Positions 1 through 10,073 of a DNA stretch of 64,000 nucleotides are shown one piece after another (within the stretch, counting starts at the first letter, position 1; the number at the start of each line of letters is the position of its first letter). Source of the stretch: Oxyruncus cristatus (taxonomy: Eukaryota > Chordata > Aves > Passeriformes > Cotingidae); the NCBI GenBank assembly GCA_013399855.1, contig VXAY01005274.1, positions 216,792 through 280,791 on the forward strand, written 5' to 3'. A program made the position numbers and the translations under genes. The notes under the pieces were generated by a model, which had not been told where the DNA came from, made no database searches, and saw only the letters and a list, made by a program, of their open reading frames with translations.

Positions 1-27
1 TGGGGAGGGAAGGAGGTCAGCACTCAC

Positions 28-109
28 CTGAAATATGCCCGTTATTAGCTGCGCCGCTCGCTGTTCCTGCAGGGCATCATTTAAAAACAATTTTTCTGAA
101 TTGCACCAT
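28..109 (-). CDS. Probable internal coding exon, 82 bp, gene not identified
   Basis: Read on the minus strand, a run of 15 T (complement of 121-135) is followed by CCTCCCTCCAG, a textbook acceptor, directly before position 109. The exon ends at 28 and is followed by the donor GTGAGTG (complement of 21-27). Of the three frames, the one that starts with the last base of a split codon (109) is open throughout: 27 codons, beginning W-C-N-S-E-K and ending Q-L-I-T-G-I-F-Q. Frame 0 hits a stop after ten codons. The open frame ends exactly at the donor with a complete codon, so the phases are 2 in and 0 out. The composition (Leu, Gln, Glu, Ala in the middle) would suit an amphipathic helix. An alternative, shorter exon of 39 bp starting after the CTGCAG at 67-72 stays in the same frame. 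I do not recognise the protein family, so no function is given. The gene would continue leftwards outside the window, and its earlier exons would lie to the right. The splice signals are seen directly; that it is a real exon is inferred. Confidence 0.6.
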
Positions 110-1873
110 CTGGAGGGAGGAAAAAAAAAAAAAAATCCATGAAGTATTTACATGAGGCTCAGTGCTCTCCCCACCTCAGCAGCACCGTGTGCAGCTCCTG
201 GGGCTCTGCTGTTCTCGGATCCTGGGTAAGGCGCTGACGGCCGGGGCACGGGAGCTGCCACTGCTCCCAGGTGGGTGTGTGGGGAGCAGTGATGCCCTCA
301 GCTGGGGAGGGATGAGGTCTCCTTTCTTTCTGTTGCTCGGGCTCCCTGTGCCTGCAGGTGTGTCCTGGCCGGGTGGCAGCTCAGGCAGAGCACACCGGGA
401 GCTGGGTCCGACACAAGGACTCTCCTGCTCCTGTGCCCGTGGGAGAAGCGCTCCATGTGAATGTGCCAGCTGGGCACCTCCCAGTACATCAGGGATGGGG
501 CTGAGGCTGGTTTGGTGGTGATGGGGGCCACTTGAGCATCCTTTTTTTCACTTGAGAAACCCGGTGTCACAGGTCTGTGACATTCCTGGTGCCAGCTCCC
601 TGCCTGAGGAATCTCCTGGGTGGCTTGAAATGCCTCTTTCAGCTCTCGTCAAAATACCCCTTTTGCTGCATTGTCCAGGATTTCAGTTTTGCTGGAGCTG
701 TAGATAAACTGAAGGTGAATAAAGGGAGGATTTGAGAAAGGCCAAGCCCAGCTCTGCCTCTGCTGCCTCCCAGCACGATGTGTGACACCAGCTGGCAAAC
801 CCGTAAACACGGAACCCATAGCTGTAATTATCCTTCTGAGAGCCGATCTCTGAGCTGTTAATTGGTGGTGAATTGCACCTTAAAAGCAAGTCAGGACGAA
901 ATGGCTTATCCTTCCCCTGCCCCCCCAGCCTGGGGACAGCAGCGCACCTCCCTGCAGCCTGGATACATCGATCTTGTCGCTTGTGTGGCCTCCCAGGAAC
1001 GGGTCACGCATCCGTGGTTGGTTTGCACTGCCGCTGAGAAGGGAAATGCAGCCTTGTCCTTAGCAAGTGGATTCCTCCCTTTGCTTAGAAAAATAAAATG
1101 TGCACATTTCCTGATAAGCTGTTTGCTGCTGAGTTTTCTCATGAGAATAAATTCAAACAGCTCTAGAGCAGACACAGCAGTGCCCCTGGTACGTGATTAA
1201 GACCGGCGTGGTCTGTGATGTCCCGACGGTGCCTCCAAGCCCTGCTCCTCTCAGGAGGCTCATGCTGTGGAGAAGATGCTCTGCTGACATTGTCTGCCCC
1301 CAAGTCACAAATCCTACCTCCTTGAACCCTGTTTTGTGTGTGAGTGTCAGTACTGTGGGAGCCTTTGGATTGTGTCAGCTGAGGGGTTTTGTCTGGCACA
1401 TGTTTTCAGGCTTTATTCTGCAAGAGGAAGAAGCCCAGGGTGTCCTTGAGCCCCACAGATCCCACAAATCAGAGGTTCTGCAAAGCAAAGCACCTCTGTG
1501 GGTTTTCCTTCTTGTTCACTTGTAAAAGGAATAACTGGTGGTTTCTCAATCACTTCTAACCCTATTGCTGTGTGCCCCGGGTCAATGAGCTCTGTGTTGA
1601 TGTGTTGGGGTTCTCCCCCCACCCCCTCCATCCTCTGGCCTCCACCTTCACGTGGAGCATCCGAATGTGTCTCCATGCAGGACACAGGATTTGCAGAGCA
1701 GGGTGGCTCTTCTGCTTTCTGTATGTGAACACTAAAAGATAAACTGAGGTCCCAGGAAAACCAGTTCCTTTGCCCTGGATTCCTCAGCGCTGTGACCCCA
1801 ACAGTTGGGTTTGGCCCCTGTGGTGGGGGTTGTCACTGTGTTGGTACTTGTTGGTACAAGGCTGGGTTTAACA
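110..1873. other. Non-coding stretch beside the edge exon
   Basis: This holds the poly-A tract 121-135 (the polypyrimidine tract of the minus-strand acceptor) and then unique sequence with moderate GC. Open frames here (for example 162-521 plus and 906-1175 minus) overlap each other on both strands and show no recognisable motif. I see no second exon. It is probably intron of the minus-strand gene. Confidence 0.5.
121..135. repeat. Poly-A tract (polypyrimidine tract on minus strand)
   Basis: Fifteen consecutive A on the plus strand. On the minus strand these are T and sit directly 5' of CCTCCCTCCAG, so they form the polypyrimidine tract of the acceptor for the exon at 28-109. Confidence 0.8.
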
Positions 1874-1992
1874 CTGGGATGTGGCACCTTGGGATGTGGT
1901 TCAATGGTGGCCTTGGCAGCGCTGGGGGAACAGTTGGGCTCGGTGGTTTTAGAGGGCTTTTCCAACCTGAATGATTCTTCGATTGACCGAAT
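1874..1992 (+). mobile_element. CR1: CR1 LINE fragment, 3' end
   Basis: The sequence around 'ggttcaatggtggccttgg', the following ggcagcgctggg and gttgggctcggtggttttag, and the end ttttccaacctgaatgattcttcgattg match the 3' end of the avian CR1 subfamilies whose tail reads 'ggactcgatgatcttagagg...ccaacctaaatgattctatg'. It is 5' truncated and degenerate (the tail is cttcgattgaccga rather than a clean ATTCTATG repeat), so it is old. It encodes nothing. Confidence 0.75.
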
Positions 1993-2542
1993 ATTCTGGT
2001 TTTCAATATCACTCTAATTGAGGGCTGAGAAGATCATGAATTCAACAGCAGTCCTTCTGTTCTTCTTTTCCCATCTTCCTTCCATAAAAACCCCTTGTTA
2101 ATGCCAGGTGCTCACAGCTGACCCTGCCAGAGCACCTGTGTGAGGCAGGACAGTGAGCTGGGGTTATTGTTCACAGTTCCATTAGCTTCTGATTCTGGAG
2201 AGGGCTCGAGTGCGTGAGCCAGGAAGGTACACAGGATAAACGCTCCTTTGTTTCACCTGCAGGAAAACGTTCCCAAGAAGGAACAGCCTGGCCTGCTCAG
2301 TGTTACCTGTGCTTTTCAGCTGATTGAATTTCATTGACCAGGTTAATATTGAGCCCTTGTGCAATTACTGGGAAAGAACGGAATATAATTTCTTTTTGCC
2401 TTGCTTTTGTGCTGTGGAGGAAGGTTTATATTTCAGATAGTCTTTTAATCATGCAAGCAGGCTCTTACAAAAAAAAACCCTTTAATTTAAGGCAGGCTGG
2501 AAGAGCGCAGTTCATGAGGTTGTTCTCCAAGTTAAACTTGGA

Positions 2543-2570
2543 TTTTTTTTTTTCCCAGTTTTTTTTTTTT
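2543..2570. repeat. Interrupted poly-T tract
   Basis: Two T runs (11 and 12 bases) separated by CCCAG. Low-complexity sequence with no other visible role. Confidence 0.85.
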
Positions 2571-5500
2571 AATGCTGAGCTATAGCTAAGGAAGGCATTA
2601 ATCTTCATTACAGAATAAGCTTGTTGTAAATCTGTGTGGCTTCTCTGTGACCAAAGCAGTCCTGCCTTCATAACTCAGGGAGCAGGATTGGGAGAGCTGG
2701 TGGCTGTATGTAGGTTTGTGGTTTTGGGGTTTTTTTCTTTAATTCCTGGCTTTATGGCTGTTTGAAATGTAACTGTACAGGTCCAGGTTTGTTTTCAAAA
2801 TGAGAATCCCTGCCGTCAGGTCTCAGCTGCACTAAGAGGTTCGGTTGGCAGGCTAAGGGCAGGCTTGGCTCTGCACAGAGCAGGGATTTGTGGGGAGGAC
2901 AGGAGGCACTAAGCAGGGAAGGGGAAGGTGTTACCGAGGATTTTGATTCTGGGTACTCCCAGCTTACATACACTCCCAGAAAGGGTCTCAAACAGGGTCA
3001 GAAACCTGCTATTTTGGCATGGAATTAAATGCTGAATTTAAATGAAATCTTTAATATCCAGTACCAATCCAAATGTTTTCTGTGCTGAATCTGTTGCATT
3101 AAAAATAACAACAAACATGGAAATTGAAAACTATGGGATGTCTGTTTTGACACTTCTGACAGCATTTAATGACATGTTCTCAATGGATTAGTTAAACATG
3201 GTTTAACTAACACAGTATAATTTTCCAGTGGAAAACAGGTTTGGTGTAAACTCCTTGGGAATGTTTTCCCTCAGGCAGCCGAGGGGGTGGGCGGGTGAGC
3301 GTTCCCTCCTGCCTGGGCATTGGGCGGTTGGGACGCTGCAGGAGGCTGGGATGCGGCGCCGAGGGGGTGTGAGATGCTGCCCTGCTGCTTTTCCAGGGAA
3401 CCCCGGTGCCTCCTCACAGTGCTGAGCTCATGTCAGTGCTCACACAGCAACGGGTGCCTGGATCCCTCCTCAGTGAACCCAACCAGCTGCAGCCAGAGTC
3501 GCTGTTCCCAGGGCTGGGTGATTTTTTATGAGTCAGAGCAGAGAGGCAGGAGCTCCTGAGCAGAGTGGTAGTAAACAGGATCCTACAGTCTCTGAGAAAA
3601 CTGCTGACTTACAGAATGCAGCACTTCCACCTCCCAAAAAAAGCACCACTAATAGGTTTATTTTCACGTTGTTGTCTCTACGTGGTTTCGGCTGATGAAT
3701 CACAGCAGGTTCAGCCCTGAAAAATCACATTCAAACACATGTGCTCACCCCAATCCAGGAGTTTTAATTATCCTGGCTGCCTAATCTTGGCTCCTGGTGT
3801 CTTAACATCAACTTGCGTTTGTTGGAATGAAGGTTGGGCAGCACAGTAATTGAGTAAATAGGGTTTAATTCCACCACTGTTAATATCATTGGTACTTGTA
3901 ATCGCAAATCTGTACAGTCAATAGCAGACCTCACCTGGGGAGCGCTGCCTCTTCCACCCCATGCTCAGAGGAGGCCTTTCCCTTCTCTCAGTGATGAACA
4001 TCTGTCTGATGCCTCTGTAGTGTTGGTTAAATTTCAGCTGTCACTGGTTACATAATGTTTCACTTTTGCCTGTAATTTTCAAGGTCAGATTCAGGTTTTA
4101 TTTGAACAGAAAGAGCCCAGGGGGGAACCAGGGAGGTCCAGATGGAATGTGTGCATGATGTAACACGAGGATATCAAAAAGATGGTTGCAGTAGTTGTCT
4201 GCCATGAGTGTTTTGGGAGGATTACTTCAAAGCTGGGGTTTTCCTTACAAAAGATATGTTAAAAGGCTTGTCTGAATTCCAGTTGGCCGAGCTGTGTCTG
4301 TTGGTCAATGAGTTTTCTTATGTTGATTCATCTTTAATGCCTTTATCTGTTCACTGGCAGCACGGACAGGACAGTCAAGGGAAAGGAATGAAACCTGGTT
4401 GTGGGTTATTTGCCTTGACAACAGGTAATTGTAAAACTGGGACAGGTTGGAATTTATCAGCAGCAAGCCATCTTCTGCTAGTTCTGCCTGAAGTTTGCAG
4501 AAGTTTGGGTTATATCAAATCTGTCCTTGTTTTCTGGCTGATTCCTTCAATGTTTGAAAGCTGTTGTGGCAGTGAAGGCTTTGGACACCAGCGCTCCAGC
4601 ACCACTCCCCTTGTTTCTCATTCGTGACTAAATGGTCCTGTCCCTCTGCCACCCATCCAGGGTCTTCCCAAAAGTCTGTCAAAGCCAGTGAAGGACAAGT
4701 TACGCGGAGCAGTTTCTGGGTGGTTTCCAGCTGCAGAGGCACGAGACACTGCACCGCCCTGGGGGAGTCAGGAAGCACAAAATAGGCAGTTTTGGTCCTG
4801 GCTCAGGAACTGGGACAGGGTGGAAAGTTGGCTTGGGAAGCTGGGCTGGTGAGCTGGGCTCAACACGGACCGTGAATTAGGTGTGGATGTACCCCTGAAG
4901 GAATCAGTTACTGCACAATGTCAGTGCAGCTGTAGAAGGACCTGGGGCTCCCTCCTGCACCAAAGGGCTCTTGGTGCTGAGCGCTGGGGAGCTGCTGCAG
5001 AGCTCGGCCTGTGGCACTGCGAGGCTTTCCCGGGTGCTGGGGCAGAACTTTTGGTGTTGGTCATAATTGGCGGTGGTATTTCAGCAGATTTGAGACTTCA
5101 CGTATCTGACAACATCCCTCTGTTTTTCCAGCTGTATGGCTACTTGGCCAGCTCTCTGGGAGCTGAGTGACTGTGGAGCTTGAGGGGAGACAGTGATGAG
5201 TCTGCCTCCTGCCTGTCAGCTGTGGAGGAACAGTGGGATAGATGGAATTTGAGTTATTTCCAACAGTGACATCTTGCTTTCTTGTGTGCACTTGCCAAGG
5301 CAGCTTGGCAATTGTGGTAACATCTGCAGGGCTGGAATACCCCAAACTTTCAATTTCCCCCCCTGCAGTTTTGATCTTGAGGAACACCAAGGTCAAGTGA
5401 CACAGGTGAGGTTGGAGGGGTGGGATGGCTTTGTGCCTGTGTGCTCATGGGAACTGTGACTGAGGAATGTCTCCTGTGGGAATATGAAGGGTTAAAAAGG

Positions 5501-7762
5501 CACAATAAATAACAGCAGCAAAATACTGGGCTCTGGTGTACTTTGCCAAAAGACCGTTCTGTTTTCAGTCCCATGCAGCTGGCAGTTTTCTGTTTTCAAT
5601 AACTTAAAAAGTGGAGCCATAGAATTTCAATCACCTTCCATCTTACCAAGAGCCTGACTGCTCCAGAATAACTCAGAGGAATTGACTCAACCATATTTTT
5701 CATGTTTCCCAAATGAGCAGTGCAATGCCATGAAAATTAGGAAATAGGCATCTGGGCCATCTCCATCCTTCTGAGAAGGTGAAGGTAAAAGACACCTTCC
5801 TCCTTCTCAGCGTTTTTCCTCCCAAATGGGTTGTAAAAATGAGCAAAGCACAAAGCAATTAATTGTGGAGAAAACCAATTCTTATGGCCTGTTAAAGGAT
5901 GGAGAGCAAGTTCCTTTGGTGGTAGCTCTGTATTTGGTGGTGTTACCTTCCTACTGTATCTCAGACCTTAATTTAATTTACATGAGAGATACCAAAATCA
6001 AAATAGCTTCTTACATGCTTGACCCTAACCATGTAACCTCTACTTTCCCCCCCTCCTCTGTTATATATTTTTCAGCATTCCCAGCCCCTCCATGTTTCTC
6101 AGGCTGGCAGGAACCCTTTGTCCCCATGGCACACGGCTGTCACCTGTCTGTCTTCTCTTCCCGACGCTGTGTGCCAAAGTTGGAAATCCCTGAACTACTG
6201 AACTACCTGTCACTTCCCCTCTAGACAGCTTTTATCCTTTTGTGTGTGATGCAGGTAATCAATCCTCAGATTAAACAGAACTCTTAAATTTGAGTTTGTG
6301 CAGGTTAAGATCCAGTGAGGGAATTGCTGCGCTTGGCAACCAGAGCAAAGAGCTCCTGCTCCTACACTGAGAGCAAGGGCTGTAGAGACTTGCTTTTGTC
6401 CACATTTGATAAATCACTGCTATATTTATTTTTTTTTAAATGAAACTTCATCTTGTGCTGGTTCTTTATCTGGAACTGTATCTTCACTTGTGGGATCCTT
6501 TTGCTTTCCACACTCATAGAGAGCTCCACATACAGAGCTCCTCACTCTATGTTGTCTGAAATAGTAGCAATAGATTGCCCAGAAAACAAAATTAAAACCC
6601 ACCTTCGCCTCTTAGGTACCAACCTTCCAGGTTAGATCTAACCCAGGGCCAGTTTCTGCATCTTTTCTCACTGTATTTTGTCTTCACTTGGTTCTCACAA
6701 GTACTGAAATATTTCTTAAATAGTCATAGTACACTGATTTCTTGATTCTGAATCCCAAGCCTCAACTCTGTCCTCTGTTTTCAGTCAAATGAATAATTAT
6801 AATGAAAAGCAGCAAACAAAAGACATATGATAGAGGCTATTTTCTGAAAAGCAACCCTGTATTTGGACATTTTCATGAGAGGCATCTTGCACCTCTCAAA
6901 GGATGGCCATATTTGCCATCACATCAAGTCTTCCAACCTTGCTGCCTTGTGCTCTCTTCGTTTGTTTGGAAAAGCAGATCTGGAAATTAAACCCTGAACA
7001 TATTTAAAACATATGTCATGAAACAACTGTCACCTACTGTTACATTTATGCCTTAGCCAGCCAAATTATCCGAGAGCACAAGTCTAGAGCCTAAGATAAA
7101 TACCCTGTTTTTGTGGGGTTTATGTGCAGTGCTCACCTGTGGGTCAGGGAGGAGATCGTGGTGAATGTGCCTGTTGTGAGCAGTGAGAGGGTTAAGTCTG
7201 AGCTCACTAAACCCTTTTTAAGCCTGTGCTTGTAAAGCAGAGGAGGATTTCAGTCATATACTACTTGAGCTCATTTTAGCCCTGAGCCTTTCTTAAGGCA
7301 ACCCCATCCCCGTGTTCGGGTGTGCACACACTGGTCATTATGGAGGGATTTTAGGTTTCCCCAAGGAGGTGTGTGACTAATAAGAAGGTTAAAGTGCAGC
7401 TGGACTTGTCAGTCAAGTGAACAGGAGCCTTCAAAATCATCTCATAAAGGAGAAAAAATAAAGGGAAAAACCAGATGGAGCGTGCAGTTTCCCACATCCA
7501 TAAGGTACAATTTCTCCTCTCAGTGGATCGTTCTGTGTCAAGTATTCCATGATTCCTGTGAAAGAAAACATTGCCATTAGCATGACCTAAACTGCTTAAA
7601 GCAGCATGATGGCATCTGTATTGTTTTATGCTTTCTATGCCATGCTAATGTAATAATGATTTTGAGTTTAGTTTAAGCATATTCCTGTTTACATTTTATA
7701 TAACTGAAAGTTATCGATAGGCAACTGGTCTCCGTTTTCGTTAGCCTGTAGTTGTGCCCAAT

Positions 7763-7826
7763 AGCATTTAATGATTTTTCCCAACCAAAGACACAGCATT
7801 TAATGATTTTCTAAACCAGAGACATT
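7763..7826. repeat. Two-copy 32-bp tandem duplication
   Basis: The word agcatttaatgatttt starts at 7763 and again at 7795. The remaining half of the unit (ccaaccaaagacac against aaaccagagacat) also aligns with one single-base shift. This is a small local duplication that has diverged somewhat, not an assembly copy. Confidence 0.7.
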
Positions 7827-8718
7827 GCATCTCCTTTAAGGACTGTGGCACACAGAAAATTGTCAAATCATTCGCAATGAATTTTAGGACAGAAGTCTCT
7901 GGAAACACGCCAAATAAGGATTGTGAAAGCACACACTTGTTTAACAGCAAACAGCGCGAGTGACCTTACAATGGTGCATTAAATCTGTGTTAATTTTCTA
8001 TGTATTTAATCAGATTCCTAAAGTCTTAGTATGGGCCAACAGTTGGAGTGTAGGACACCCACGTGGCAACCTGGCATTCAGCTGCCTGATGTCCTGCAGA
8101 TCCAGGTGCCACCACAGGATTGGGAATGGGGACGCTGTCCGCTGCAGTGGCCAGAACTACACGGGGTCAAACATCAGTTCCCTGCCTGGTGCTGAGTGCT
8201 GCTCCCCTGGGAAGTGGGAATGGGCGTGGCAGGAGGCGGCCAGTGGGAGAGTCGCTGTTCGGGGGGAAAGTTCCTGAAGCTTGATGGCCTTGGGACAAGT
8301 TGTCCATGTTTTCAAGGGAACCAGATTGCTTAGCTTTTCCAGAGGGATGGATGTCTCTTAATTTCAGCTTTTTTGCCCTGAATTAGTGACAGTAATGGTC
8401 TGTCTAAACAGCATATGGAGATGCATGAGCTCATTCAAATGCTGGGAAGTTGATGGCTTAATTATCTGCCGAGATCCCTCTGAGGGAATGCAGCTGGATG
8501 ATGCCCAAGGTCCTCCTCAGGGGCCTGTGTCCTGAGTGCCAAAATCCTGCCTGTGCACTTTGCTGCCTGCCCATGGCAAAGTTTCCTCCGAGCAGTGTGA
8601 GGACCTGTTGACATCCAGGAAAGAATTCCTGGCAAGATTTCTGTCGATGAAAATGTGCTTTCAGCTGTGTGAGCTGTTCCACACAGCACTGCTAGGGAAG
8701 AGCAGGTCCGCCCACCAG

Positions 8719-8741
8719 GGTTTTACAGCACATGTAAAACC
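8719..8741. repeat. Perfect 9-bp inverted repeat (hairpin)
   Basis: GGTTTTACA (8719-8727), loop GCACA, TGTAAAACC (8733-8741): a perfect nine-base stem with a five-base loop. No T-run follows, so it is not a bacterial-style terminator. Function unknown. Confidence 0.7.
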
Positions 8742-8743
8742 TG

Positions 8744-8800
8744 GGACACACTGGTCATGTCCTTGGACATACTGGTGCTGTCTTAGGACACGGTTAGACA
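8744..8800. repeat. 21-bp tandem repeat, about two and a third copies
   Basis: The starts ggacac/ggacat/ggacac lie at 8744, 8765 and 8786, exactly 21 bases apart. Copies one and two share the core ggaca-actggt and a tgtc-tt end. The third copy matches only in its first few bases. It looks like a minisatellite seed. Confidence 0.6.
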
Positions 8801-9924
8801 GCAGTGATGTGCTCCAAAAGCAGCACAAAGGGACCTGCTCTTAGGGTGGGTTTTATTCTTCCTTTTTGGCCACTCTCGATGTGATGGGCACACCCTTTGA
8901 TCCTGTTTTGTGGTTGATCGGTGTTTGCCAGCACAGTACTTCAGTAGCTCTTCGGAGGGTGCGATTGCTTCAGTGTGTTCCTTTCCGTGGGTGTTGGCAT
9001 CTCAGTTTCTGTTCTCTGCTCCCTTTTCCTGCCGTAGTGCCGCAGAAAGGCTGATGGGTGTAGGTTACAATCCACAGCCTGCACTCGAGTGGAGTGTCGG
9101 GATAATGTTCGGTGATGTTGTGGCACAACCTGAATTGTGTCTTATGTTGTGTAAGTGCTACTGAGCCATTGTGAGGCAGAAATGGCCTTTATGAAACATT
9201 TCCTTTATCAAGAGCTTCAAAGAAGCTTTTTAGTCGAGGTTGCAAGTCAGATCTTCAAATTTATTATTCTGAGAGGCTAAAAAATAGATGAATTATAATA
9301 TTCTTTCTTCTTGGGTCACTATGCAGTATTCAGCTTGGTTAGGAGGGAAGTGCTTTTTGTCTCTTCTGAGGCTCAACCCAAAGCTTTTTTGTAGTAGAAA
9401 AATAGTCACAATAGCATTGCAGTGAATTTTATTAAAAGCCCAAACAAATGTATTTGCATATGGTAAATATATTCTGTCTGCTCCATATACTGCAGTGTCT
9501 GCTGAGCTGCTCTTATTAAAAATGGGCAGAAATGTGTAAGAACCACGTTAGATAGTTTAAAACATGAAAAAAAGCTGCTTCATATCTATTTAAAGTGGTT
9601 TGTTTTTTTTTTTTCAGCTGGAGTTGGCTGAAACTGTTTACTGAGTTTTGTGTGAAAACTTCCAACCTGCGAATTCCAATTTCATAGTTCATTCATATGT
9701 GGGAACCTAATTTGAGATCTGAGCAGTTCTGATCTGATTAGCTGGATGGAGAAGCAGAGCTCTCTGTGCCGGGTTTCAGTGAGTGTGCACACACACGGGC
9801 ACGGGCGTTGGTCTCCAGGGGTGGTCTGCGGTGAACGTTTCTCTGATAAGTTGGCATTTCTGTCGATGAGCTCTTCACTGCAGTGTGTGTGCGAGTGCCT
9901 GTACAAAGGCACAGGAACATCCTA

Positions 9925-10073
9925 CAGATCACAGAATCCCAGAGTGGTTTGGGCTGGAAGGGACCTGAGAGATCATCCCATTCCGGCCCCTGCCATGGGC
10001 AGGGACACCTTCTACTATCCCAGGCTGCTTCAAGCCTCATCCAGCCTGGCCTTGAACACTTCCAGGAATCGGG
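9925..10073 (-). mobile_element. CR1: CR1 LINE fragment, 3' end
   Basis: In plus orientation it reads 'cacagaatcccagagtgg', 'ttgggctggaagggacc', the 'cctgccatgggcagggacac' block and 'ccttgaacacttccagg', the reverse complement of the avian CR1 3' end. It stops abruptly after about 150 bases at gaatcgggc. The open frames that cross it (9746-10153, 9883-10398 and 9738-10217) are partly CR1-derived and are not genes. Confidence 0.9.

Larger units (their letters stand above)
1993..9924. other. Unique non-coding DNA without a recognisable gene
   Basis: About 7.9 kb with no recognisable exon or interspersed repeat. The largest open frames (4208-4627 plus, 139 codons; 5826-6224 plus, 132 codons) have no motif, no membrane or signal segment of note and no splice context. 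The stretch holds poly-T at 2543-2570, a 32-bp duplicate at 7763-7826, and a hairpin with a 21-bp tandem repeat at 8719-8800. A T-run plus CAG at about 9602-9617 resembles an acceptor, but the sequence after it offers no convincing exon. Confidence 0.5.

Noticed and set aside
4208..4627. 139-codon frame as a small protein gene
   Set aside because: No homology recognised and no promoter, splice or poly-A context; composition is random-like.
8744..8800. Regularly spaced repeats as a CRISPR array
   Set aside because: Only about two diverged copies without spacers, in a vertebrate genome.
9602..9640. T-run plus TTTCAG as an acceptor of a plus-strand exon
   Set aside because: Frame 0 after it stops within nine codons and no donor consensus ends another open frame; common by chance in AT-rich DNA.
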